NCBI RefSeq assembly: GCF_001422375.1
Contig: NZ_LMMU01000001.1
Coordinates: forward strand, 1,342,228-1,406,227
Length of the DNA: 64,000 nt
Reading direction: 5' to 3'
Source: Methylobacterium sp. Leaf99
GTDB lineage: Bacteria; Pseudomonadota; Alphaproteobacteria; Rhizobiales; Beijerinckiaceae
Part shown: piece after piece, positions 16,134-26,500 of the stretch
Position numbering within the stretch: the first letter of the stretch is position 1
Layout of the letters: each line of letters starts with the position of its first letter
Made by a program: the position numbers and the translations under genes
Notes under the pieces: model-generated
What the model saw: only the letters and a program-made list of their open reading frames with translations
What the model was told of the DNA's origin: nothing
Databases searched by the model: none

Positions 16134-16831
16134 CGCGCCGCCGCGGAACGGGGCGCGCGCTGGGCCTCGACGATCTGGCCGAGGATCGACACGGCGATCT
16201 CGGCCGGACTCACGGCGCCGATATCCAGGCCGATGGGCGCGGCGATCCGGCCGATGGCGTCCTCAGTAAATCCGACCGCTCCGAGCCGGGCGACGCGGGC
16301 GGCGTGGGTCTTCCTCGAGCCGAGGGCCCCGACATAGAAGCAGTCCGCCCGCAGGGCCGCCATCAGGGCCGGGTCGTCGATCTTCGGATCGTGGGTCAAG
16401 GCGGCCACGGCGCAGTAGCGGTCCAGGGCCGGCACCGCGCCTCCGAAGGCCTCGTCGGGCCACAGGGTAACGAGGTCGATGCCGGGAAAGCGCTCCGGCG
16501 TGGCGAAGGCCGTGCGCGGGTCGATGACCGCGACGTCGAGGTCCAGGGCCGTCGCCATGGGGCAGAGGGCCTGGCTGATATGCACGGCCCCGACGATCAC
16601 GAGGCGCACGGGCGGCGCCTGCACCGTGAGGAAGAGCGGGCGGCCCTCGACCTCGGCGAGACTGCTCTTGCCTGAGGCGAGGCGCTGACCGAGGAGATCC
16701 GCGAGGGGGTCGGCGGCGATCTCGGCCTCGCGCACCACGCGCTGGGTGCCGCCATCGAGGTCCGTCACCAGGATGGCGGCGCGCCGGGCGGCGCGCTCGG
16801 CATTGAGGGCGGTCAGGGCATCGAGTTGCAT
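16130..16831 (-). CDS. XdhC-family chaperone, Rossmann domain half
   Basis: A 233-residue XdhC/CoxI-type protein. The Rossmann part has PPVRLVIVGAVHISQAL, VIDPRTAFATPERFPG and FYVGALGSRKTHAARVARL, all diagnostic of the XdhC carboxy-terminal domain. XdhC inserts or sulfurates the molybdenum cofactor in xanthine-dehydrogenase-family enzymes. The amino-terminal XdhC_CoxI domain is in a separate upstream gene, so the protein is split. Start and stop overlap the neighbour as ATGA. Confidence 0.87.
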   Translation of the reverse strand: MQLDALTALNAERAARRAAILVTDLDGGTQRVVREAEIAADPLADLLGQRLASGKSSLAEVEGRPLFLTVQAPPVRLVIVGAVHISQALCPMATALDLDVAVIDPRTAFATPERFPGIDLVTLWPDEAFGGAVPALDRYCAVAALTHDPKIDDPALMAALRADCFYVGALGSRKTHAARVARLGAVGFTEDAIGRIAAPIGLDIGAVSPAEIAVSILGQIVEAQRAPRSAAAR

Positions 16832-16841
16832 GGCGGCGGCC

Positions 16842-17165
<324 letters not shown>

Positions 17166-17349
17166 GGGGTGACTCCGGAACGGGAACGAGCGCCCCGTCT
17201 CCTCGCAACACGAAGAACGGCAGGTAGGCTCCCCCGGACAGGCAACAATGCGACCGGCGCGCCCCTTATGCCAGGACGTGACTTTCCGCACGGAGAGCGC
17301 CAGCCTATCCTGACGTTGGTTTCCGAAGTTCAGTGCGAGGGTAGGCCCG

Positions 17350-18471
17350 ATGAGACGATTCGCGGCGATCCTCGCCCTCATGCCCGCCGCCGCCCAGGCT
17401 CAACCGGTGCCTTCCCCCATCAGGATCGGCCTGTCGGCGCCCCTGACCGGGCCGGACGCCGCCTTCGGCCTCGGCATGCGCGGGGCGGCCGAGCAGGCCG
17501 TAGCCGACATCAACCGGGCGGGCGGCGTCAACGGACAGCGCCTCGCCCTGGTGGTGGCCGACGATGCCGGCGATCCGAAGCAGGGGCTGGCGGTGGCGCG
17601 CCGCTTCGCCGCCGAGCGGGTCGGCCTCGTGGTCGGCCCCCTCAACGCGGCCGTGGCCGGGGCGGCGATGCCGGCCTATGCGGAGGCCGGCATCGTCGCG
17701 GTGACGCCGGGGGTGACCTGGGCACCCCTGACGGCGCGCGGGTTCGGGACCGTGTTTCGCACCTGCGCCAACGAAGCCGGACAGAGCGCCCTGGCCGGCA
17801 CGTATCTCACCGAGCGTTTCGCCAACCGCCGCATCGGCCTCGTCCACGACAAGACCACCTTCGGCCGCGGCCTCGTCGATGGCGTCGCCCGCGTCCTCAA
17901 GGCTGCGGGCCAGACGGAGGCCGCCTTCGAGGCCCTGGCTCGGGGCGACAGGGACTTGTCCGGCCTCGCCGCCCGCCTGAAGCGCGCGCGGGTGGAGGTG
18001 GTGTATTTCGGTGGCCTCGCGGCGGAGGCGGGCCTGCTCCTGCGGGCCCTGCGCGAGGCGGGGCTCGACGCCCCCCTCGTCGGCAGCGACGGCCTGCTCG
18101 ACAAGGAGTTCTCGCAGGTGTCCGCCGCCGACGGCACGGTGATGACCCTGGCCCCCGCCCCCCGCCTGCCCGAGGCGAAGCTGGCGCCGGCCAAGCCGCG
18201 CTCCCCGGAAACCGAGGCCTTCGCGGCCCAGAGCTACGCCGCCGTAGAGGTGCTGCGCGCCGGCATCCTGGGCGCGCAATCGAGCGAGGGCCGGGCGGTG
18301 GCGGCCTTCCTCCACGGCGGCACGCCGGTGAAGACCGTGCTCGGCGCCCTCGCCTACGATGCGCGCGGCGACCTCACGCCGGACCCACGCCGGCCCGCCT
18401 ACGCCCTTCAGGTCTGGCGCCGGACCCCGGACGGCCGCATCGATTACGCGGGCAACACCGTCGATCCATGA
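17350..18471 (+). CDS. branched-chain amino acid-type ABC transporter substrate-binding protein
   Basis: A 373-residue periplasmic type I binding protein (LivK/peripla_BP_6). It has a short signal peptide ending PAAAQAQ, then IRIGLSAPLTGPDAAFGLGMR, GQRLALVVADDAGDPKQG and VVGPLNAAVAGAAMPAYAEAG. The ligand may be an amino acid, urea or an aromatic acid. No LivH/M/F/G genes adjoin, so it is an orphan that must borrow a permease or act as a sensor. ATG at 17350 gives an intact signal peptide. Confidence 0.88.
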   Translation: MRRFAAILALMPAAAQAQPVPSPIRIGLSAPLTGPDAAFGLGMRGAAEQAVADINRAGGVNGQRLALVVADDAGDPKQGLAVARRFAAERVGLVVGPLNAAVAGAAMPAYAEAGIVAVTPGVTWAPLTARGFGTVFRTCANEAGQSALAGTYLTERFANRRIGLVHDKTTFGRGLVDGVARVLKAAGQTEAAFEALARGDRDLSGLAARLKRARVEVVYFGGLAAEAGLLLRALREAGLDAPLVGSDGLLDKEFSQVSAADGTVMTLAPAPRLPEAKLAPAKPRSPETEAFAAQSYAAVEVLRAGILGAQSSEGRAVAAFLHGGTPVKTVLGALAYDARGDLTPDPRRPAYALQVWRRTPDGRIDYAGNTVDP

Positions 18472-18777
18472 GATTTGGGGGGCCGCCGAAACGAGCCCCC
18501 GAAGTACGCTTCTCCCCGAAGGAAGTGCTCTTTACCCCGAAGCGAGCCCCGACCGGGACCTGGGTTCCGGGGAGGCGGCGGCCGAGAGCCTGTCGATGAA
18601 AATCGACGGTGGGCGGGAAAAGCTTGCTTCGCGCCGATCCGAACATTATGTCGGGGCAACGCTCGCCGGTGTTGCGCATCCGATGGGATCGGACCCGCCG
18701 CCCGCCGCGTTTTGCCGAACGGCTTCGTTTTATGTTCCGGGTCGCCCCGTTCAGGCTGTCCCGCTTGGAGAGTGTGG
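18472..18777. other. intergenic region upstream of infA
   Basis: About 300 bases with CCCCGAAG recurring around 18500-18550 and a small hairpin GTCGAT-GAAA-ATCGAC (18592-18607, a GNRA-type loop). It must carry the infA promoter, but I could not assign hexamers confidently. No gene seen. Confidence 0.5.
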
Positions 18778-19050
18778 ATGGCGAAAGAAGAGTTGATGCA
18801 GTTCGACGGTCTCGTGATCGAGATCCTGCCGGACGCACGCTACCGCGTGCAGCTCGACCAGGGGCACGAGATCGTGGCCTACACGGCCGGCAAGATGAAG
18901 AAGAACCGCATCAAGACTCTGGCCGGCGACCGCGTCACCGTCGAGATGTCGCCCTACGACCTCGAGAAGGGCCGCCTCGTGTTCCGCCACAAGGACGAAC
19001 GCTCCGCCGGTCCGCGTCCGCCGATCCGTGGTCAGTTCCGCCGCCGCTGA
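18778..19050 (+). CDS. infA: translation initiation factor IF-1
   Basis: A 90-residue S1-domain protein that binds the ribosomal A site during initiation. The core matches IF-1 throughout: [38 protein letters not shown] and [17 protein letters not shown]. It carries the longer alphaproteobacterial tail after the usual end (about 20 extra Arg/Pro-rich residues). ATG at 18778 follows TTGGAGAG. It is followed by a strong bidirectional terminator shared with the convergent parC. Confidence 0.96.
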   Translation: MAKEELMQFDGLVIEILPDARYRVQLDQGHEIVAYTAGKMKKNRIKTLAGDRVTVEMSPYDLEKGRLVFRHKDERSAGPRPPIRGQFRRR

Positions 19051-19095
19051 AGGCTTCGGCGCGACGCGCCGTTCAGGTTTGCGACGATCGATACA

Positions 19096-19130
19096 CGGCA
19101 ATGCCCGCTCACGCGGGCATTGCCGTTTCT
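19096..19130. terminator. rho-independent terminator between infA and parC
   Basis: A perfect 12-bp stem, CGGCAATGCCCG (19096-19107) and CGGGCATTGCCG (19114-19125), with loop CTCACG, followed by TTTCT on the plus strand. It lies between the convergent infA and parC, so it probably serves both. Confidence 0.88.
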
Positions 19131-19137
19131 ATTCGAC

Positions 19138-21387
19138 CTACTTCCCGAACCGTTCGAACTTCGGGAAACTCCGGGTCATCAGGGCGCCGGCATCGGAGCG
19201 GTGGCCCAGCCATTTCTCCAGAATGCCGGCATTGGCCAGCCGCACCTCGCCACCGGTCTCGCGCCAGGGCAGGCCCTCGGCGAGGGTGAAGACGCAGGCA
19301 TCCGTCAGGGTGGTCTGACGGCAGCGCTGCAGGCGCACGCCCTTGCCGCGCACGAGTTCGGGCATCTCCGCGATGGGGAAGACGAGGAGCAGGCGGTCGG
19401 CGCTGCAGACGGCGACGTGATCGCCGACCGCCGGCACCAGCAGGGTCGCGGTGGCCGGGTCGTCGAGGCCCATGATGCCCTTGCCCTTGCGGGTGTTGGC
19501 CACCAGGGCATCGGCCGGCGCCAGGAAGCCGCGCCCGTCGGAGGCCGCGACCAGGAGCTTGGTGCCGGGCTGATACGGCAGGGCCGCGACGATCTCGGTG
19601 CCGTCGTCGAAATCCACCATGAGGCGGATCGGATCACCGAAGCCGCGCCCGCCGGGGAGCTTGGCCGCCTCCAGGGTGAACACCTTGCCGTTGGACGCGA
19701 GCACGAGGATCTTGGCCGTCGTCTCGCTCGGGAAGGCGATCTTGAGGTTGTCGTCGCCCTTGAAGGCGACGCCCGAGAGGTCCGCGACATGCCCCTTGAG
19801 GGCCCGGATCCAGCCCTTGGCCGAGACGATGACGGTGATCGGCTCACGCTCGACCATGGCCGAGGTGAAGTCGATACCGGCCGTGTCGGGCGGGTTCTCG
19901 AGGGTGGTGCGCCGGGCGCCGATCTTGGTCTCGGGTCCGAAGGTCTTCTTCACCGCGCGGATCTGCTTGGTGATGTCGGCCCATTGCAGCTTGTCGGAGC
20001 CGAGCAGTTCCTCGATTCCGAGCTTCTCCTTGGTAAGGGTATCGAGCTCGCGCTTGAGCTCCATCTCCTCGAGCTTGCGCAGGGAGCGCAGGCGGGTGTC
20101 CAGGATGGCGTTGGCCTGGACTTCAGTCAGTTCGAACCGCTTCATCAGGGCGGGCTTCGGCTCGTCCTCCTCGCGGATGATGCGGATGACCTCGTCGAGG
20201 TCGAGGTAGACGATGAGCAGGCCGCCGAGGATTTCGAGGCGCCGGTCGATCTGGCCCAGGCGGTGGCGGGCGCGGCGCTGGAGCACGACCCGGCGGTGGT
20301 CGAGCCACTCGCGCAGGGCTTCGGCGAGGCCGATGACCCGGGGGACGAGGCCGCCGACCAGGACGTTCATGTTCAGCGAGATACGGGCTTCGAGCTCGGT
20401 GAGCCGGAACAGCGATTCCATCAGGATGACGGGATCGACGTTGCGGGCGCGCGGCTCCAGGACGATGCGCACGTCCTCGGCGGACTCGTCACGCACGTCG
20501 GCGAGCAGGGGGAGCTTGCGCTCCTGCAGCAACTCGGCGAGTTTTTCGATGAGGCGCGCCTTCTGCACGCCGTAGGGAATCTCCGTGACGACGATGGTCC
20601 AGGTGCCGCGGCCGAGATCCTCCTTGGCCCAGCGGGCGCGCACCCGGAAGCCGCCGCGCCCGGTGCGGTAGGCCTCGGTGATGGAGTCGGCGCTGTCGAT
20701 GAGGATGCCGCCGGTGGGAAAATCCGGCCCCTTCACGAAGGTGAGGAGCTGGGCCGAGGTCGCGTCGGGATGGCCGATGAGGTAGAGCGCCGCGTCGCAG
20801 AGTTCGGCGGCGTTGTGCGGCGGGATCGAAGTCGCCATGCCCACCGCGATGCCCTGCGAGCCGTTGGCGAGCAGGTTCGGGAAAGCGGCCGGGAGCACCA
20901 CCGGCTCCTCTTCCTGCCCGTCGTAGTTCGGGCGGAAATCGACGGAATCGTCGTCGAGGCCTTCCATCAGGAGGCGCGCGACCTCCGTCATCCGGGCCTC
21001 GGTGTAGCGCTGGGCGGCGGCGTTATCGCCGTCGATGTTTCCGAAATTGCCCTGGCCGTCGACGAGCGGATAGCGCTGGGCGAAGTCCTGGGCCATGCGC
21101 ACGAGGGCGTCGTAGGCCGCCGTGTCGCCGTGCGGATGATACTTGCCGATGACGTCGCCGACGATGCGGGCGCATTTCTTGAATGCCGAGGTCGGATCGA
21201 GCTTCAGCAGCCGCATGGCGAACAGGATGCGCCGGTGGACGGGCTTCAGGCCGTCGCGGGCATCGGGCAGGGCCCGGTGCATGATCGTCGAGAGGGCATA
21301 GGCGAGGTAGCGGTCCTCCAACGCGGATTTCAGCTCGACGCTCTCGATGCCGTCGGAGCCCGACGGCGGCTCGAAGGGCTGGCCCAT
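19138..21387 (-). CDS. parC: DNA topoisomerase IV subunit A
   Basis: A 749-residue type IIA topoisomerase A subunit that decatenates chromosomes with ParE. The breakage-reunion domain has [31 protein letters not shown] and [11 protein letters not shown] with the active-site Tyr near residue 128. Beta-pinwheel repeats form the carboxy-terminal third. Its length and its place after recO point to ParC rather than GyrA. ATG at 21387 with GGAG six bases upstream is preferred over GTG at 21390. Confidence 0.94.
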   Translation of the reverse strand: MGQPFEPPSGSDGIESVELKSALEDRYLAYALSTIMHRALPDARDGLKPVHRRILFAMRLLKLDPTSAFKKCARIVGDVIGKYHPHGDTAAYDALVRMAQDFAQRYPLVDGQGNFGNIDGDNAAAQRYTEARMTEVARLLMEGLDDDSVDFRPNYDGQEEEPVVLPAAFPNLLANGSQGIAVGMATSIPPHNAAELCDAALYLIGHPDATSAQLLTFVKGPDFPTGGILIDSADSITEAYRTGRGGFRVRARWAKEDLGRGTWTIVVTEIPYGVQKARLIEKLAELLQERKLPLLADVRDESAEDVRIVLEPRARNVDPVILMESLFRLTELEARISLNMNVLVGGLVPRVIGLAEALREWLDHRRVVLQRRARHRLGQIDRRLEILGGLLIVYLDLDEVIRIIREEDEPKPALMKRFELTEVQANAILDTRLRSLRKLEEMELKRELDTLTKEKLGIEELLGSDKLQWADITKQIRAVKKTFGPETKIGARRTTLENPPDTAGIDFTSAMVEREPITVIVSAKGWIRALKGHVADLSGVAFKGDDNLKIAFPSETTAKILVLASNGKVFTLEAAKLPGGRGFGDPIRLMVDFDDGTEIVAALPYQPGTKLLVAASDGRGFLAPADALVANTRKGKGIMGLDDPATATLLVPAVGDHVAVCSADRLLLVFPIAEMPELVRGKGVRLQRCRQTTLTDACVFTLAEGLPWRETGGEVRLANAGILEKWLGHRSDAGALMTRSFPKFERFGK

Positions 21388-21440
21388 CACGATCTCCGGG
21401 GGCGCCGACGCCCCAAATCAGAACGAATCAAGAACATGGT

Positions 21441-22178
21441 CTAGGCGCTTCCCGTGCCCAAGGCAACGAAGCGCGCCCGCGCGTCCGGGGGCGGCAACGC
21501 GCGCGGTCCCCAGATGTGCAGATCGAGGAAGTAACCCGTCAAGGTAAACCCCGCGGTAACGTCGCGGCCCGCGGGGGTCATCGGCAGCGACCCCGCGTCT
21601 CGCTCGCGCAGAAAATCGGGCAGCGCCAGGAGCCTGTCCCGATACGGCTCGCCGGCGGAGGCGCTCACCGCCCGGCCGGAACGGGGCGAGACGTAGATCA
21701 GGGCGTCGTTGCCGCCCGTCGCCGCGCAGGCCGACAGGTCGAGGCCGAATCCGAGTTCGGCGAGGATCGCGAGTTCGAACCGCACCATGAGGGGCGGGGC
21801 GATGTCGGGATCGTGCAGGTGGTCGATGAGGATGCGGGCGGCTTCGTAGAGTTCGGGATGGGGATCGCGCTCAGGCAGCAATCGGAGGAGGCCGGCGAGG
21901 TGGGCGATGCCGTGAAGCGCGAGCCCCGAGCCCATGAGACGCGCGGCCACCGATTCGATGGGCTCGACGGCGTAGGCGCCGAGGCTGTCGTCGAGGCGCG
22001 CGCGCCACGTGGCTTGGACCCGGTTGCCGGGCTGGAGCACGGGCTGCATCCGGCGCGAGCGCCCGCCATGGACGAGGCCGAGATGGCGTCCATGGGCGGC
22101 GGTCATCAGTTCGAGCACCACGCTCGTCTCGCCCTGTCGACGCAGGCCGAGCACGAGGCCGTCGTCGGTCCATTGCAT
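21441..22178 (-). CDS. recO: DNA repair protein RecO
   Basis: A 245-residue recombination mediator that loads RecA with RecR. It starts with an OB-fold (MQWTDDGLVLGLRRQGETS) and has the alphaproteobacterial carboxy-terminal pattern LDLSACAATGGNDALIYVSPRSGRAVS. ATG at 22178 matches the family start; the longer frame to 22349 is not family-like. The order recO then parC on the same strand, 53 bases apart, is conserved in Rhizobiales. Confidence 0.92.
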   Translation of the reverse strand: MQWTDDGLVLGLRRQGETSVVLELMTAAHGRHLGLVHGGRSRRMQPVLQPGNRVQATWRARLDDSLGAYAVEPIESVAARLMGSGLALHGIAHLAGLLRLLPERDPHPELYEAARILIDHLHDPDIAPPLMVRFELAILAELGFGLDLSACAATGGNDALIYVSPRSGRAVSASAGEPYRDRLLALPDFLRERDAGSLPMTPAGRDVTAGFTLTGYFLDLHIWGPRALPPPDARARFVALGTGSA

Positions 22179-22303
22179 GCCTTTCCATAGGCCGATGCCG
22201 GCGGGAAGGAAAAGCGCGACGGCAGCAAAGATTGCACCAATGATCCATTTCCCGCAGGGCGGGAATACGCTTAAGCTTGTGGGTGAAGCGGAGGGGCACG
22301 GAG

Positions 22304-22699
22304 ATGGCGATGGGTGGTCCGGCTCGGCTCCTGCTCCTGGGTCTGGCATGCGCGCTCTCGGCGTGCACGCCCCGCGCGCCGGCCCCCTCCCCCGGCGCGA
22401 CGCTCCGCACCCGCGTCGCCGCCCTCGCCCTGGCCCAGGTGGATTTCGGTTCGGTGTCGGTGATCCCCGTGCGGTTCGAGCACAGCCGCATCGCCGGGCC
22501 GTTCGAGGATGGCGGGCGCACCCTCTACTGCGTCTCGACCCGGATGAAGGGCCGGACCTTCGGCAAGGGCGAGCGGGCGAAGGCGGTGATCCGCGATACG
22601 GGCGGCGTGCTCAGCGTGCTCCCGGACGACGAAGAACTCTGCAGCGGCCACCGCACGGAACCATTCCCGGAGTTGGAGACCCTCGGCAACCCGGCCTGA
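22304..22699 (+). CDS. putative lipoprotein of unknown function
   Basis: 131 residues with a lipoprotein signal: short polar start, LLLLGLACALSAC (lipobox LSAC) and a Pro/Ala linker after the cysteine. The mature part of about 100 residues includes VIPVRFEHSRIAGPFEDGG and CVSTRMKGRTFGKGER. I do not recognise the family. ATG at 22304 follows GGAGGGG by about nine bases. It is divergent from recO. Confidence 0.75.
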   Translation: MAMGGPARLLLLGLACALSACTPRAPAPSPGATLRTRVAALALAQVDFGSVSVIPVRFEHSRIAGPFEDGGRTLYCVSTRMKGRTFGKGERAKAVIRDTGGVLSVLPDDEELCSGHRTEPFPELETLGNPA

Positions 22700-22741
22700 C
22701 GCCCCCTTGCCCGGGCCGCGCGGCGATGAAACCATGCCCGC

Positions 22742-23446
22742 ATGCCCAGACACCCTTCAACCGAACGTCCCCTGAGCCTGAGCCTCGACCTCATCGCCCG
22801 CGCCCATCCCGACCCCGTCCGCGACGACCCGACGGCGCTGGCCCTCCTCACCGACGACGAACTCGGCCCCGGCCTCGCCCGGGCGCTCACCCGGCGTCCG
22901 CGTACCGAGAACGGCCTGTGGGTGTTCGGCTACGGCTCCCTGATCTGGCAGCCGGAATTCGCCTTCAGCGAGCGGCGCACGGGGACGGTGCGGGGCTACC
23001 ATCGCCGGTTCTGCCTGTTGCAGCGGCGGTTTCGCGGCAGCACGGACCGGCCCGGCCTCGTCCTCGCGCTCGATCGCGGCGGCCTGTGCCGGGGCGTTGC
23101 GTTCCGGCTGCCGGGCGACGATCCGCACGTGACCCTGCTGCCGGTCTGGCGCCGGGAGATGCGCGGCAACGGCTACGAATCCCGCTGGGTGGTGGTCGAG
23201 ACCGCCGACGGCCCGGTGACGGCCCTCACCTTCGTCGTCAACCGCGCCAGCGACCGCTACACCGGCCGCCTCACGGAACCCGAGATCGCCGACCGCATCG
23301 CCACGGGCGCCGGGCATCTGGGGCCCAGCGCCGAATACCTGTTCCGGACCGCCGAGGCCTGCGCGCGCGAGGGGATTTTGGACCTCCACCTGTGGAACCT
23401 GCAGGCGCTGGTGGCCGAGCGGCTGGAGGCGCGGGCCGCCTCCTGA
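22742..23446 (+). CDS. chaC: glutathione-specific gamma-glutamylcyclotransferase (ChaC family)
   Basis: A 234-residue ChaC-type protein. It has the substrate loop VFGYGSLIWQPEF near residue 60, GYHRRFCLLQRRFRGSTDRPG, and NRASDRYTG and EGILDLHLWNLQ further on. It cleaves glutathione to 5-oxoproline and Cys-Gly in the cytoplasm. It probably forms its own transcription unit, 42 bases after the lipoprotein stop, and is followed by a multi-hairpin repeat before the convergent dnaE. Confidence 0.9.
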   Translation: MPRHPSTERPLSLSLDLIARAHPDPVRDDPTALALLTDDELGPGLARALTRRPRTENGLWVFGYGSLIWQPEFAFSERRTGTVRGYHRRFCLLQRRFRGSTDRPGLVLALDRGGLCRGVAFRLPGDDPHVTLLPVWRREMRGNGYESRWVVVETADGPVTALTFVVNRASDRYTGRLTEPEIADRIATGAGHLGPSAEYLFRTAEACAREGILDLHLWNLQALVAERLEARAAS

Positions 23447-23454
23447 TTCTCGGA

Positions 23455-23568
23455 GAAAGCATCCGGGTTCGAAGGGCTCGCCCTTCGTGGGTCCAGGGCA
23501 AAGCCCTGGAAGAAACGTCGGGCTCTGCCCGACACCCGCCGAGGGGATGATCCCCTCGGAACCCCGGA
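23455..23568. repeat. multi-hairpin intergenic repeat after chaC and dnaE
   Basis: A run of short palindromes filling the gap between convergent stops: GAAGGGC-TCGCCCTTC, CCAGGGC-AAAGCCCTGG, CGGGCTCTGCCCG and CGAGGGGATGATCCCCTCG. This hairpin series resembles a common alphaproteobacterial intergenic repeat and could act as a transcription stop for both genes. Only one copy lies in the window. Confidence 0.6.
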
Positions 23569-26500
23569 TCAGTTCACCTCCACCTGCACCACCCCCGGCA
23601 CGGCCCGCAGGGCCCCGGCGATCTGCGGCGTCGCCTGGTACTTGCCCGGCAGCTTGACCTCGACCTCGCGGTCGCCGTTGTCGAGGAGGAGGATGAGGGA
23701 GACCTCGCCCTCGCCGCGCACCTGCAGGCGCTGCTGCACGGAGGCGATGGGGCGCTCGTCGCGGAGGTAGACGCGCATGCCCTTCTGGTGGCGGGCCACC
23801 GCCGCGTCGAGGGGTTCGGCGGTCATGATGCGGGCGCGGACATCCTCGCCTTCGAGGTTGGCCTGGAGTTGGAGGACGAGGGGCCGGCCGGGCTCCAGGA
23901 TCTCGCGGTAATGACCGAGGCCTTCCGAGAAGATGATCGCCTCGAAGTGACCGGTCTGGTCCGACAGGATGACGATGCCGAGCTTGTTGCCGGTCTTGGT
24001 GCGCCGCTCCGAACGGTCGAGGACGGAGGCGGCCACGCGCCCGACGCTGGTGGTGCCGGCCCGCACGGCCCGGCAGAACTCGGCCCAGGTCTGGACCCGG
24101 AGTTTTTCCAGAAGGCCCGAATACTCGTCCAGCGGATGGCCCGAGAGGAAGAAGCCGATGGCGTCGTATTCGCGCTTGAGTTTTTCCGCCATGGGCCAGC
24201 CCTCGTAAGGGGGCACCCGCAGGGTGACATCGGTCGAGGTGACGCCGCCGAACATGTCGGCGATGCCGGTGCTCTCGGCCTCGGCCGCCCCTTGCGCGAG
24301 CTTCATCATCGGCTCGATGGCCGCGCATGCCCGCGCCCGGTCGGGCTCGAGCCCGTCCATGGCGCCGGCGGCGACGAGGTTCTCCAGGGTCCGCTTGTTG
24401 ATGAGGCGGGGGTTGATGCGCCGGGCCAGGCACGCGAGTTCCTGGAACGGCGTGTCGCCCCGCGCCTGGACGATCGCCTCCACGGCGCCGCGCCCGACGC
24501 CCTTGATGGCCGACAGGGCGTAGATGATCCGCCCGTCCGTCACCTCGAAGTTGACGCCCGAGGTGTTGATGGACGGCGGCTCGACGACGATCTTGAGGCG
24601 CTGGGCGTCCTGGCGGAACTCGGCGAGCTTGTCGGTGACGTCGATGTCGAGCTGCATGGCGGCGGCCAGGAACTCGACGGGGTGGTTCGCCTTCAGGTAG
24701 GCGGTCTGGTAGGTCAGCAGGGCGTAGGCGGCGGCGTGTGACTTGTTGAAGCCGTAATCGGCGAACTTGGCGAGCAGATCGAAGATCTCGTCGGCCTTGG
24801 CCTTGGTGAGCTCGCGCTCCATGCAGCCCTTCACGAAGCGGTCGCGCTGGGCGTCCATCTCGGCCTTAATCTTCTTGCCCATGGCGCGGCGGAGCATGTC
24901 GGCCTCGCCGAGCGAGTAGCCGGCGAGGACTTTCGCCACCTCCATCACCTGTTCCTGGTAGACGATGATGCCGAAGGTCTCGCGCAGGATCGGCTCCAGC
25001 TTGGCGTGCGGATACCAGCTCGCCTCGTTGCCGGCATCGCGCCCGAGCTTGCGCTCGCAATAGACCGGAATGTTGGCCATGGGGCCGGGGCGGTAGAGCG
25101 CCACGAGGGCGATGATGTCCTCGAACCGGTCGGCCTGCATCTCGACGAGCGCCTTGCGCATGCCGGCGGATTCCACCTGGAACACGCCGACCGTCTCGCC
25201 GCGCTTCATCGGCAGGTAGGTCGCCTCGTTGTCCAAGGGCAGCGAGGCGAGATCGACGATGATCCCGCGCTTCTTCAGCAGATCGGTGCAGTACCGCAGC
25301 AGCGTGAGCGTCTTTAAACCCAAAAAATCGAACTTCACGAGGCCGGCGGCCTCGACCCACTTCATGTTGAACTGGGTCACCCGCATGCCGGTCTTCGGGT
25401 CGCGGTAGAGGGGGACCAGCTGTTCGAGGGGCCGGTCGCCGATGACCACGCCGGCGGCGTGGGTCGAGGCGTGGCGGTGCAGGCCCTCGAGCTTCTTGGC
25501 GATCTCCATGAGGCGGGCGACGATGGGCTCCTCCTCCATGGCCGCCTGAAGCTTCGGCTCGCCCTCGATGGCCTGGGTCAGGGTCACGGGGTTGGCCGGA
25601 TTCTGCGGCACCAGCTTCGTCAGCTTGTCCACCTGTCCGTAGGGCATCTCCAGGACGCGGCCGACGTCGCGCAGGACGCCGCGCGCCTGCAGGGTGCCGA
25701 AGGTGATGATCTGCGCGACCTGCTCGTGGCCGTAGCGCTCCTGCACGTACTGGATCACCCGCTCGCGGCCATCGACGCAGAAGTCGATGTCGAAATCCGG
25801 CATCGAGACGCGCTCGGGATTGAGGAAGCGCTCGAACAGCAGGCCGAACCGCAGGGGGTCGAGGTCGGTGATGAGAAGCGACCACGCCACCAGGGAGCCG
25901 GCACCCGAGCCGCGGCCCGGGCCCACGGGGATGTCGTGGTCCTTGGCCCACTTGATGAAGTCCGACACGATGAGGAAGTAGCCGGGAAACTTCATGCCGA
26001 CGATGACGTCGAGCTCGAAGGCGAGGCGGTCGCGGTAGACCTGTTCGGTCATGCCGGGCGCCGTGCCGTGCTGGGCGAGACGCAGGTCGAGGCCGGCGAT
26101 GGCCTGGGCCCGCAGTTCCTCCGGCTCGGACCGGACCACCTCGACGGCGGACTCGTTGGCGACGGCCTCCGCGGCCACCCGTGCGAAATTGGGCAGGATG
26201 GGTTTGCGCGTGCGCACGCGGTAGGCGCAGCGCATGGCGATCTCGACGGTGGCGTTGAGCGCGTCCGGCAAGTCCGAAAACAGTTCGGCCATCTGCGCGC
26301 GGGTGGTGAAGCCGTGGCGCGGGGTGAGCTTGCGGCGGCGCTCATCGGAGACGAGGCGCCCGTCGGCGATGGCGAGCAAGGCGTCGTGGGCGTCGTAGTC
26401 GCCGGTCTTGGCAAAGAACGGCTCGTTGGTGGCGACGATGGACAGGCCGTTGGCATCGGCGAGCCGGAGCAGCTCGCGCTCGATCATGCGCTCGTCGGAC

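Noticed and set aside
19120-21444. 774-residue plus-strand open frame
   Set aside because: Antisense shadow of parC, which has full motif support.
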